Assembly (NCBI RefSeq): GCF_030518235.1
Contig: NZ_JAULSA010000001.1
Span: 1 to 64,000 of the forward strand
Direction of reading: 5' to 3'
Source: Saccharibacillus sp. CPCC 101409
GTDB lineage: Bacteria; Bacillota; Bacilli; Paenibacillales; Paenibacillaceae
DNA: 64,000 bases
Shown here: positions 56,323 to 63,790 of the stretch, piece after piece
Layout: each line of letters starts with the position of its first letter
How positions within the stretch are numbered: position 1 is the stretch's first letter
The notes under the pieces: generated by a model
What the model was told of the DNA's origin: nothing
Database searches by the model: none
Seen by the model: only the letters and a program-made list of their open reading frames with translations
Translations under genes and position numbers: made by a program

Positions 56323-56997
56323 ATGACATCACACAATATTCCCGCGGACGCGCTGATTACGGTGGCCGGCACGGTGGGCGTCGGCAAATCCACGCTGACG
56401 GGCGCGCTGGCGCAGCGTCTGGGCTTCAAGACGTCGCTGGAAAAAGTCGACCACAACCCTTATCTGGAAAAGTTCTACCACGATTTCGAACGGTGGAGCT
56501 TCCATCTGCAAATCTATTTCCTCGCCGAGCGCTTCAAGGAGCAGAAAGCGATCTTCGAAGCCGGCGGCGGCTTTGTGCAGGACCGTTCGATCTACGAGGA
56601 CACCGGCATTTTCGCCAAAATGCACGCCGACCAGGGCACGATGTCCGCGGTCGATTACGAAACGTATTCGAGTTTGTTCGAAGCGATGGTGCTGACGCCT
56701 TACTTCCCGCATCCGGACGTCCTGATCTATCTGGAAGGCAGCCTGCCGTCCATTCTGGGACGCATCACGGAACGCGGCCGGGAGATGGAGATCCAGACCG
56801 AAGTTTCTTACTGGGAAAAAATGCACGGACGCTACGCCGACTGGATCGGCGGCTTCGACGCCTGCCCGGTGCTGCGGCTCAATATCGACGAGTACGACGT
56901 CAACGATCCGGACTCGCTGGACGGGATTATCGGGCGGATCGGCGAGAAAATCGCGGAATCGCGCAGGGAGAAAGCGGCTGCGGACGTCATTAAATAG
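56323..56997 (+). CDS. dck: Deoxynucleoside kinase, deoxyadenosine/deoxycytidine type
   Basis: A 224-residue paralogue of the preceding kinase. Walker A VAGTVGVGKSTLT, EKVDHNPYLEKFY, RWSFHLQIYFL, the DRSIYED motif, and the lid region RITERGREMEIQTE. DRS at this place is characteristic of the dAK/dCK branch. Together the two kinases salvage all four deoxynucleosides except thymidine. ATG 56323 follows AAGGAG. The operon ends with the terminator at 57004. Confidence 0.85.
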   Translation: MTSHNIPADALITVAGTVGVGKSTLTGALAQRLGFKTSLEKVDHNPYLEKFYHDFERWSFHLQIYFLAERFKEQKAIFEAGGGFVQDRSIYEDTGIFAKMHADQGTMSAVDYETYSSLFEAMVLTPYFPHPDVLIYLEGSLPSILGRITERGREMEIQTEVSYWEKMHGRYADWIGGFDACPVLRLNIDEYDVNDPDSLDGIIGRIGEKIAESRREKAAADVIK

Positions 56998-57003
56998 AGG
57001 TGG

Positions 57004-57030
57004 GCGGCCCGAATTCGGGCCGCTTTTTGG
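57004..57030 (+). terminator. Terminator of the dgk-dck operon
   Basis: GCGGCCCG AATT CGGGCCGC, a perfect palindrome, then five T. Confidence 0.9.
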
Positions 57031-57053
57031 TAGGGAGAGAAAGGAGGGAGCGT

Positions 57054-57740
57054 ATGAATCTGTTCGGTTTGTCGGCGGTGGTGCACGGGCGGGAGCGGAT
57101 GGAGGAGTTTCTGGAGGACTGTTTCGTCAGTATCGGTTACCCGGGAATCGGCGATCCGGAAAGCGCGGACGCGCAGGAGGTTTCTAAGCGGCTCAATCGG
57201 GTGTATGGATATGAGGGGCGCGAGCTTGCCGGGCGGCTCGCGGCTGTCGAGACGTTCGTCCGCGGGATGCAAGACGGCGACTTCGTGCTGGTGCCGTATG
57301 GCGGGCATGTCTGGCTGGGCGATCTCGGCGATTATTATTACCGGGGCGACTACGACGACGAGGAGCAGGGCACCTGCCACCGCCGGGGCGTAACCTGGCT
57401 CGGCGTGCTGCCGGAGGAAGCGCTGAATCCGGCGCTGCGGCAATTTGCGGCGGCGGTACCCGTCGGCGCCGTAATGCGGTTCGACCGGCCGGCGGACGAG
57501 GCCGGGCTGGAAGGGTTTGCCGCGCAGGCGCCCGGCGGCGCGGGGCTTCCCGGGCCGGGCGCGGCGGCTGCGCAGCCGCGCGGGCAGGGGCCCGGCCGGG
57601 CGGAGGCGGAAGACTCCGCCGATCTGGCCGCCGCGGTAACCGAGGCGGTGGCGGTGCTGCGCGAAGTGCTGCGCGGCGGCGATGCGGAGCTGCGCGTGCG
57701 CGCGGCCGAGGCGCTGCTGCGGTACGCCGGCGGCAAATAG
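57054..57740 (+). CDS. Unknown protein with a beta-rich N-terminal domain
   Basis: A 228-residue soluble protein. The N-terminal 150 residues contain FLEDCFVSIGYPGIGDPESA and DGDFVLVPYGGHVWLGDLGD, a pattern reminiscent of small beta-barrel reader modules attached to restriction endonucleases, though no nuclease domain follows. A Gly/Pro/Ala-rich linker (about 160-185) leads to a helical C-terminus. It is extremely GC-rich in the linker. ATG 57054 follows AAAGGAGGG. I do not recognise the family, and the reader resemblance is weak. Confidence 0.5.
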   Translation: MNLFGLSAVVHGRERMEEFLEDCFVSIGYPGIGDPESADAQEVSKRLNRVYGYEGRELAGRLAAVETFVRGMQDGDFVLVPYGGHVWLGDLGDYYYRGDYDDEEQGTCHRRGVTWLGVLPEEALNPALRQFAAAVPVGAVMRFDRPADEAGLEGFAAQAPGGAGLPGPGAAAAQPRGQGPGRAEAEDSADLAAAVTEAVAVLREVLRGGDAELRVRAAEALLRYAGGK

Positions 57741-57859
57741 GACGCGTTCGCCCGGCGCCGTCGACGCCGGAGCGGACGGCCGCGGCGGGAGCGCGCCTTG
57801 CATTTGCTCCCGCCGCGGAGCCATACTGGGACTACACACAAACGGAGAGGCGGGAGAGC

Positions 57860-58705
57860 GTGGATTGGGATTTGTTTTCTTTGTTTAAATCGCTTATTTT
57901 GGGCTTTGTCGAGGGCATGACGGAGTTCGCGCCGGTCTCTTCGACGGGTCATATGATTATCGTCGACGATCTGTGGCTGAAGTCGGAACAGTTCTTCGGT
58001 TCGTCGTATGTGGCGAACACATTCAAGATTGTGATTCAGCTCGGCTCGATTCTCGCGGTCGTCATTTTGTTTCGCGAAAAATTTTACGAAATGCTCGGCT
58101 TCAGAGGCCGCCATTCCGGTGCGCCGGCGGGTACGCCCAAGCTGAATCTGCTGCACGTCCTGATCGGTCTGCTGCCGGCCGGCATTCTCGGTCTGCTGTT
58201 CGACGATTATATCGACGAGCATTTGTTCTCGCTGGAAACGGTGCTGGGCGCGCTTGTGATCGGAGCGATCCTGATGATCGTGGCCGACCTCGTGATGCGC
58301 AATTCCAGACGCCGGGTCATCGAGACCGTGGACGAAATTACATACGGAAAAGCTTTCTATATGGGGCTGTTCCAGTGCGTATCGCTCTGGCCGGGTTTCT
58401 CGCGTTCCGGCGCGACCATCTCCGGCGGCGTACTCGTCGGCATGAGCCACCGGGCCGCGGCCGATTTCACTTTTATCATGGCCGTTCCGATCATGCTCGG
58501 AGCAAGCCTGCTGTCGCTGGCGAAGAACTGGCAGTACTTTACGCTCGATGCGCTGCCGTATTTCGTGGTCGGCTTTATCAGCGCCTTTGTGTTCGCGGTG
58601 ATCTCGATCCGCTTCTTCCTGAAGCTGATCAACAAAGTCAAACTGATTCCTTTCGCCGTGTACCGGATCGTGCTGGCCGCCGTGCTTTACTTCGTCTGGT
58701 TCTGA
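57860..58705 (+). CDS. uppP: Undecaprenyl-diphosphatase UppP (BacA)
   Basis: A 281-residue integral membrane phosphatase that recycles the C55 lipid carrier for peptidoglycan and teichoic acid synthesis and gives bacitracin tolerance. The two family motifs are present: FVEGMTEFAPVSSTGHMII near the N-terminus and WPGFSRSGATISGGVLVG near residue 175. About eight membrane helices. GTG 57860 follows GGCGGGAG. Transcribed alone; a terminator follows. Confidence 0.95.
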   Translation: MDWDLFSLFKSLILGFVEGMTEFAPVSSTGHMIIVDDLWLKSEQFFGSSYVANTFKIVIQLGSILAVVILFREKFYEMLGFRGRHSGAPAGTPKLNLLHVLIGLLPAGILGLLFDDYIDEHLFSLETVLGALVIGAILMIVADLVMRNSRRRVIETVDEITYGKAFYMGLFQCVSLWPGFSRSGATISGGVLVGMSHRAAADFTFIMAVPIMLGASLLSLAKNWQYFTLDALPYFVVGFISAFVFAVISIRFFLKLINKVKLIPFAVYRIVLAAVLYFVWF

Positions 58706-58756
58706 TCGCTTTTTTTGCAAAGCTGCGCAGATCCATCGTTTGGTCCGCATAATCCG

Positions 58757-58793
58757 ACGCCCACATCGCATCTTTGCGGAGCGGGCGTTTTTC
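58757..58793 (+). terminator. Terminator of uppP
   Basis: ACGCCC...GGGCGT with inner CGCA/TGCG pairing, then TTTTTC. Confidence 0.75.
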
Positions 58794-59058
58794 TTATGCG
58801 CGGGCGGACAGCAAATGCGCGATTCCTGCCTTCCGCTTTGCGGATTGTTGAACGTTTTGTGAAACGTTTGCCCGCGCGGCGGCGTATAATGGAGCAAAGG
58901 ACGGACGCGCAATGCCGGAAGACGTTCCCGGCGCCGGAGTGTTTACGATTCGGATACAATTCGGCGGTTTTTTCGCAATAAGCGGACGATAAAATGAAGC
59001 GGTGAAAGAGGAGGCGAGGCGGCAAAAGATACAGTTTTGACTCTTTTGCGCGAATCAA
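58794..59058. other. Intergenic region with one inverted repeat
   Basis: Contains AACGTTT TGTG AAACGTT (58851-58868), a perfect 7-bp dyad, and a TATAAT at 58885-58890 without a matching -35. A 30-codon reading frame after it has no ribosome site and is not convincing. Confidence 0.4.
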
Positions 59059-59086
59059 TTGCAAGCGGCTTAGTTTGGGGTAAAAT
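59059..59086 (+). promoter_or_regulatory. Possible sigma-A promoter for the L,D-transpeptidase
   Basis: TTGCAA (59059-59064), 16 bases, TAAAAT (59081-59086), about 150 bases before the gene. Confidence 0.45.
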
Positions 59087-59139
59087 AGAACGGCGGCACT
59101 TCGGGCCGGGGCGTCGAGCAGAAGGAAAACGACATTTTC

Positions 59140-59166
59140 TGCAACTAATCGTACTTGTCCGGCGTC
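59140..59166 (+). promoter_or_regulatory. ECF-sigma-like promoter for the L,D-transpeptidase
   Basis: TGCAAC (59140-59145), 17 bases, CGTCTAA (59163-59169). AAC in the -35 and CGTC in the -10 are the pattern used by ECF sigma factors. It is closer to the gene than the sigma-A-like site. Confidence 0.45.
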
Positions 59167-59238
59167 TAAAAAGAAGAGTAAGCGTTCGGTCCGAAGAAGA
59201 GAAAAGGATCAGACATAACGCATCAGGAGGGGAAGATA

Positions 59239-60132
59239 TTGAAAAATTTACGTAGATGGACGGCCGTGCTTACGCTGCTGGCCTTGATTGTGGGAAGCTT
59301 CTCGTTTGTCGGTTCCGCGCAGGCGGCGGGATCGGAAGGGCAACTGATTATCATCAATAAGAAAACGAACCAGCTGGCCTTTTTCGATAACGGCAAGTTG
59401 AACTCGACCTTCCCGGTCGCGACGGGCAAATCGAACGATCTGACGCCGGAAGGCAAGTTCAAGATCGTGATGAAGATCAAGAACCGCCCTTACTACAAGG
59501 AACATATCGCGGGCGGCGATCCGAAGAACCCGCTGGGCGACCGCTGGCTCGGCCTTGAAGTCGGCAGCACCTACGGCACGACTTACGCGGTCCACGGCAA
59601 CAACAACGAGAATTCGATCGGCAAATACGTCAGCGCGGGCTGTATCCGAATGCACAACGAAGATATCCGCTGGCTGTACGATCAGGTGGATAAAGGCAGT
59701 TACGCCGTCATCGTATCGTCCGACAAGAGCTTCGAGCAGCTTGCGGCGAACAGCGGCTACTCGCTGAACACCACCGACAAGTTTACCGGCAAAGTATTCG
59801 TGAACGGCAAACAGCAGAAGCTGGACGATGCGATCCTCATGATCGATTCCCGTCTGTACCTGCCGCTGCGCGAAGGCTTCGGACTGCTGGGCGGAATCGT
59901 AGATTGGAATCCCAATAACATGACCGTCACGGCTACCGTCGGCAAAAAAACCATTGTCCACAAAGCCAAGAGCACGACGGCCAAAGTCAACGGCAAGAGC
60001 GTCGAGATGACCGCTTCGCGCCTGATCGGCAACAAGCTTTACGTGCCGCTGCGCGACGTATCCAAGCTGTCGGGTTATACCGTTAAATGGAACGGCGAAG
60101 ACAATCTCGTTTCGCTGATCGCGCCGAAGTAA
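59239..60132 (+). CDS. Secreted L,D-transpeptidase with CuAO-N domain
   Basis: A 297-residue wall enzyme. Signal peptide 1-29 (ending AQAA). YkuD domain about 34-165 with the catalytic motif VHGNNNENSIGKYVSAGCIR (His and Cys). Residues 185-297 are a copper-amine-oxidase-N-like domain (LYLPLREGFGLLGGIVDW, LYVPLRDVSKLSGYTVKW), a probable wall-binding module shared with the 19018 protein. It forms 3-3 cross-links or attaches proteins. TTG 59239 is the start, following AGGAGGGG. A possible ECF promoter suggests induction by envelope stress. Confidence 0.9.
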   Translation: MKNLRRWTAVLTLLALIVGSFSFVGSAQAAGSEGQLIIINKKTNQLAFFDNGKLNSTFPVATGKSNDLTPEGKFKIVMKIKNRPYYKEHIAGGDPKNPLGDRWLGLEVGSTYGTTYAVHGNNNENSIGKYVSAGCIRMHNEDIRWLYDQVDKGSYAVIVSSDKSFEQLAANSGYSLNTTDKFTGKVFVNGKQQKLDDAILMIDSRLYLPLREGFGLLGGIVDWNPNNMTVTATVGKKTIVHKAKSTTAKVNGKSVEMTASRLIGNKLYVPLRDVSKLSGYTVKWNGEDNLVSLIAPK

Positions 60133-60206
60133 CAAGCCGTATTCCGCGGTTGAGCCGCATTCATCGCCATTACGATTTCGGGGTCCGGCATTTCGCCGCC
60201 CCGCTG

Positions 60207-60250
60207 GTCGAGGCGCTTTTTCCGAAAGGGAGAAGCGCCTCGACTTTTTT
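60207..60250 (+). terminator. Terminator of the L,D-transpeptidase gene
   Basis: GTCGAGGCGCTT...AAGCGCCTCGAC, a perfect 12-bp outer stem, then six T. Confidence 0.95.
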
Positions 60251-60283
60251 GTTGCGAAGACTTCGGCAGTTTCCCGTCCCTGT

Positions 60284-60670
60284 CTAACGATATCGGCGAA
60301 CCTGAAAAAATTCGAGCATCGGATGCAGAAATATGCCGACGGCGAGCAGAATCAGCAGCGAAGGAGATTGGATGCCGTAAAGCAGCTTCTCGCCCAGCAC
60401 GGACAGAAACAGCAGAATCAGCAGAATATAGTAGCCCAGCAGTCCGCTTTTTTCGGAAATGCGGCGTCCCAACTCCTCGTCCTGGCGTATGCCCTCCTCG
60501 CCTCTGAGCCCCCAGGTGATGCCGGAGAAGAACAGCATCAAAGCAATGCCGATCGAACTGAGCTCGCCGAACCCGATCTCCTGCCCGGCCGCCAGCCGGT
60601 ACAGCGTAAAGCCGATCGTGAGCAGCACCGCCGCTATGCCGATCCATCCCAAAATTTTTCGCGTTTTCAT
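60284..60670 (-). CDS. Small membrane protein paired with an HTH regulator
   Basis: A 128-residue protein with four hydrophobic helices in two pairs (about residues 7-25, 38-55, 76-93 and 97-118), with a charged loop of about 20 residues (GLRGEEGIRQDEELGRRISE) between the pairs. I do not recognise a functional family beyond DUF-type membrane proteins that follow short XRE regulators. It starts three bases after the regulator gene, so they are cotranscribed and coupled. Function unknown. Confidence 0.65.
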   Translation of the reverse strand: MKTRKILGWIGIAAVLLTIGFTLYRLAAGQEIGFGELSSIGIALMLFFSGITWGLRGEEGIRQDEELGRRISEKSGLLGYYILLILLFLSVLGEKLLYGIQSPSLLILLAVGIFLHPMLEFFQVRRYR

Positions 60671-60673
60671 TCG

Positions 60674-60874
60674 TCAGGCCTCCTTTTTCGGTATAAAGCA
60701 TTCTTCCATCGTCAATTCCAGCACCCGGGCAAGATCGAAAGCCAGCTGAAGGCCGGGGTCGTACTTGTCGTTCTCGATCGCATTGATCGTCTGACGGCTG
60801 ACATCGCAAAGCTCCGCCAATCGTCCCTGGGACAGACCGAGCCGTTCGCGCGATTCTTTAATCCGGTTTTGCAC
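60674..60874 (-). CDS. XRE-family HTH regulator
   Basis: A 66-residue protein that is almost only a helix-turn-helix: ESRERLGLSQGRLAELCDVS, then RQTINAIENDKYDPGLQLAF. The ending TMEECFIPKKE is typical of the short YozG/YvaO-like regulators paired with membrane proteins. Two copies of an 18-bp palindrome flank its promoter (60899-60916, 60946-60963), indicating autoregulation. No ligand domain, so activity may be set through its membrane partner. Confidence 0.85.
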   Translation of the reverse strand: MQNRIKESRERLGLSQGRLAELCDVSRQTINAIENDKYDPGLQLAFDLARVLELTMEECFIPKKEA

Positions 60875-60898
60875 GGCAGCACCGCTTTCTCTAAAATG

Positions 60899-60963
60899 TG
60901 TAAAACATGTTTGACACTACGAGTGTAAACGAGACTGAGTCGGGTTGTCAAACATATTTGACA
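60899..60963 (-). promoter_or_regulatory. Promoter flanked by two palindromic operators
   Basis: TGTAAAACATGTTTGACA (60899-60916) and TGTCAAACATATTTGACA (60946-60963) share an 18-bp dyad; the second is perfect in its 7-bp arms. On the minus strand TTGACA (60951-60946) and TACACT (60927-60922), 18 bases apart, form a promoter, so the upstream operator covers the -35. Confidence 0.75.
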
Positions 60964-61148
60964 TGATGGTTGGGTGCGTGGCAAACAGGCGGCGGATCAA
61001 GCCGTAGATCGAGCAGAGAAACAATGCGATTCGACAACGCCTCTGGCGTTCGGAACGGATATGCGTTACGGTAAAGGGACGAAGAATCATCAGCGTAAAA
61101 AGCGTAAGAACCGAGACGACAAACGGGTCGAAAGGAGCGGGAGCGGAA

Positions 61149-61907
61149 ATGAAAAGAATCGTGGAAGTGAGAGGAATTAAACTGGGGGAAGGCGCGCCCA
61201 AGATTTGCGTGCCGATGACCGGGCGCACGCGCGAAGAGCTGCTCGAAGAAGCGGAGCTGCTGCGCGCAATCGATCTCGACTTTGCCGAATGGCGCGTCGA
61301 TTTCTTCGAAGCGGCGGACTCGCTCGAACAGGTGCTCGCCGTGCTTGCGGAGCTGCGGGAACGCCTGGGCGGCATTCCGCTGATCTTTACGTTCCGCAGC
61401 GCGCGCGAAGGCGGGCAGCGGGAACTGCCGCTGCCGGATTACGCGCGCATGAACCGCGAAGCGGCGGCATCGGGTCATGCCGACCTGATCGATATCGAGC
61501 TGTTCACCGGTGAAGACGCCGTGCGCGAGCTTACCGGCGAAGTGCGGCGGCTTGGCGCTTACTCGATCGTCTCGAATCACGACTTCGACAAGACGCCGCC
61601 GAAGTCGGAGATCGAAGACCGCCTGCGCCGCGCCGCTTCGCTGGGCGGCGACGTGCCGAAGATCGCCGTTATGCCCCGCGATCCCGGCGATGTGCTGACG
61701 CTGCTCGAAGCGACCTATGCGGTCAACTCCGAAGGAATCGGGCCCGTCGTCACCATGTCGATGGCCGCAACGGGCGCGATCAGCCGCGTCGCCGGCGGCA
61801 CGTTCGGCTCCGCGCTGACGTTCGGCGCGGCGAAGAACGCCTCCGCGCCGGGGCAGCTTGCCGCCGCCGAACTGCGCGGCATCTTGAAGACCCTGTACGG
61901 CGGCTGA
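61149..61907 (+). CDS. aroD: Type I 3-dehydroquinate dehydratase
   Basis: A 252-residue shikimate-pathway enzyme. Class I motifs: EWRVDFF (substrate Glu and Arg), FTFRSAREGG, catalytic His in SNHDFDKTPP, Schiff-base Lys in VPKIAVMPRD, and VTMSMAATGAISR near the end. It dehydrates 3-dehydroquinate to 3-dehydroshikimate. ATG 61149 has AAAGGAG about 14 bases upstream and a closer GGGAG. It is not next to other aro genes here. Followed by a strong terminator. Confidence 0.95.
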   Translation: MKRIVEVRGIKLGEGAPKICVPMTGRTREELLEEAELLRAIDLDFAEWRVDFFEAADSLEQVLAVLAELRERLGGIPLIFTFRSAREGGQRELPLPDYARMNREAAASGHADLIDIELFTGEDAVRELTGEVRRLGAYSIVSNHDFDKTPPKSEIEDRLRRAASLGGDVPKIAVMPRDPGDVLTLLEATYAVNSEGIGPVVTMSMAATGAISRVAGGTFGSALTFGAAKNASAPGQLAAAELRGILKTLYGG

Positions 61908-61937
61908 CTGCCTGAGCGCGATTGCCGCCGTTTCGGC

Positions 61938-61995
61938 CGGCCGAACGGTTCCCGTGCACATAACAACGGGAACCGCTCGGCCGAGCCGTTTTTTC
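61938..61995 (+). terminator. Terminator of aroD
   Basis: CGGCCGAACGGTTCCCGT (61938-61955) pairs with ACGGGAACCGCTCGGCCG (61966-61983), one mismatch, then AGCCGTTTTTT. Confidence 0.9.
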
Positions 61996-62112
61996 CACGG
62001 CGTTTTTGTCAGCCGCTTCGCCCGATCCCGCATACCCGCGCGCCGCAATTTTGCGACGTTCAAAAAAAAGATAAAACTTTGTGAAAAAAATTACTTTATT
62101 CTTTAAATTTTA

Positions 62113-62121
62113 TGATATACT
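62113..62121 (+). promoter_or_regulatory. Extended -10 promoter of the lipoprotein gene
   Basis: TGATATACT is an extended -10 (TGn plus TATACT) with a poor -35 upstream, 44 bases before the start codon. Confidence 0.55.
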
Positions 62122-62164
62122 GAGGTCAGTAAAGAGAATTATTCAAAAGGGGAGAGAAATCATC

Positions 62165-62722
62165 ATGAAAAAAGTAGTAAGCTTGGGCCTGGTATTGGGA
62201 TTCGCGCTGCTGGCGGGATGCGGCAACAACGAAGCGACGACGGAAACAACGAAAGGTACGGAAAATCCGGCTGCGGCGACGCAAACCGAAGCAACGGACG
62301 CCAAAACGAGCGCTTCGATCGTTAACGACAACGACGCATTTGTCAAAGCAATCAGCAAAGACGGCACCTGGATCATCGCCGCGCTGAACGACCTGACCAT
62401 CGACCAGGATCTGGTTCTGGACGGACAATTTGAAAATAAAGGCGAACCGGCTCGTAAAATCGCCCTGTACGCACAGGATGCCGATCACAACGTAACCGAC
62501 CGCTACACGCTGACCGCTCCTAAACTGACGGTTAATAGTGAAAACGCGCGTATCCAAGGCGGTACGTTTAAAGGCGACGTTTACGTAACGGCCAACGGCT
62601 TCCAAGTCGTCGACGCAACCGTGGACGGCAACCTGTACTTCTCGACTCAAGAGCAGTTGGACGCTTTCAAAATGGAAGACGGCGCGAAAGTAACCGGCGA
62701 AACGGCTGTTAAAGCCGAGTAA
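62165..62722 (+). CDS. Lipoprotein of unknown function
   Basis: A 185-residue lipoprotein (lipobox LLAGCG, Cys about 19), with a Thr/Glu/Ala-rich linker to residue 50. The domain that follows contains NDNDAFVKAISKDGTWIIAA and repeats of hydrophobic strands (LTVNSENARIQGGTFKGDVY, FQVVDATVDGNLYF), which look like right-handed beta-helix turns as in polymer-forming or pectate-lyase-like folds. No enzyme motif is recognisable. ATG 62165 follows AAAAGGGGAG. A terminator follows. Confidence 0.7.
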   Translation: MKKVVSLGLVLGFALLAGCGNNEATTETTKGTENPAAATQTEATDAKTSASIVNDNDAFVKAISKDGTWIIAALNDLTIDQDLVLDGQFENKGEPARKIALYAQDADHNVTDRYTLTAPKLTVNSENARIQGGTFKGDVYVTANGFQVVDATVDGNLYFSTQEQLDAFKMEDGAKVTGETAVKAE

Positions 62723-62813
62723 TCCGGTATCGACCGATACGCCTCGATCCTTATATAACCGTACGATACAACAGCATGAGTAACTATGACCAAACGATGT
62801 ACGGCTGTAACCC

Positions 62814-62848
62814 AAGCCCCGAACCGCACTGCGGTCCGGGGCTTTTTT
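62814..62848 (+). terminator. Intrinsic terminator
   Basis: AAGCCCCGAACCGC ACT GCGGTCCGGGGCTT then TTTT, about 90 bases after the lipoprotein stop. Confidence 0.9.
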
Positions 62849-62977
62849 GTATTCTTTTTCCGCAAAAGTCGCTATACTTCCGCCGTGTACCTCGTTCTCT
62901 TTGCCGCGCATAATAACATATATTCAACCCAAACCATCCCAAGCACGCATCTCCACAATAGACGAGGAGGAACCCCC

Positions 62978-63790
62978 ATGACCGCCAACCCTGTCCGGCA
63001 AAAAATCGAAGAAGAATTGTCCCGCATCGAACGGGAAGAGAATGTGCGCATCCTGTACGCCTGCGAATCCGGCAGCCGGGCATGGGGATTTCCGTCCCGC
63101 GACAGCGATTACGACGTGCGTTTTCTGTATGTGCACGAGCCGGAGTGGTATATGTCCGTGTTCGACCGCCGGGACGTGATCGAGCGTCCGATCAGCGATC
63201 TGCTCGATATCAACGGCTGGGACCTGCGCAAAGCGCTGCGGCTGTTCCGCAAAAGCAATCCGCCGCTGCTGGAATGGCTGCAATCCCCGATCGTGTATCG
63301 GGAAATACCGGAAGCGGCGAATCCGATCCGCTCGCTGGCCGGCCCGGCTTTCTCGCCCAAAGCGTGCACGTTCCATTATCTGCATATGGCGAGCGGCAAT
63401 TACCGCGACTACCTGCGGGGCGAGGCGGTGCGCAGCAAAAAGTACTTTTACGTGCTGCGCCCGCTGCTCGCCTGCCGGTGGATCGAGCGCTTCGGCGAGA
63501 TGCCGCCGATGGCGTTCGATACGCTCAAAGACACGCTGCTGGAACCCGGCGAGCTCAAAACGGCGGTCGAACAGCTGCTGGAACGCAAAAAATCCGGCAT
63601 CGAACTGAAAGAAGAACCTCGTATCGAGGTTATTAATCAATATCTGGAAACTCAGATTGCTTATTTTGAACAAAAGGCTCCGCGCATGCCGGACTCCGGC
63701 GAATCGGTCGACGACCGGCTCGATCCGCTGTTTCGCTGCCTGCTGCGGACGGCCTGGAAGGAGCAGGAGACATGGCAATCGTCCAACTAA
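62978..63790 (+). CDS. RlaP-type nucleotidyltransferase
   Basis: A 270-residue predicted nucleotidyltransferase of the DNA polymerase beta superfamily (RlaP/COG3541). The active-site pattern is CESGSRAWGFPSRDSDYDVR, with G-S followed by the metal pair D-x-D. The helical rest (LDINGWDLRKALRLFRKSNP, LEWLQSPIVY) matches the family. RlaP proteins are found beside RNA ligase, Pnkp and Hen1 genes in RNA-repair clusters. ATG 62978 follows GAGGAGG. The stop overlaps the next gene by 19 bases, so the two are one operon. Confidence 0.85.
   Translation: MTANPVRQKIEEELSRIEREENVRILYACESGSRAWGFPSRDSDYDVRFLYVHEPEWYMSVFDRRDVIERPISDLLDINGWDLRKALRLFRKSNPPLLEWLQSPIVYREIPEAANPIRSLAGPAFSPKACTFHYLHMASGNYRDYLRGEAVRSKKYFYVLRPLLACRWIERFGEMPPMAFDTLKDTLLEPGELKTAVEQLLERKKSGIELKEEPRIEVINQYLETQIAYFEQKAPRMPDSGESVDDRLDPLFRCLLRTAWKEQETWQSSN

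Noticed and set aside
58889-58981. A 30-codon reading frame after a TATAAT sequence
   Set aside because: No ribosome site, no conserved-looking sequence, and the ATG lies within four bases of the putative -10.
28895-59035. Similarity between GGCGGTAAAAGATGCA (28896) and GGCGGCAAAAGATACA (59020) as another repeat family
   Set aside because: Only about 16 bases match and the flanks differ. Too short to claim a relationship.
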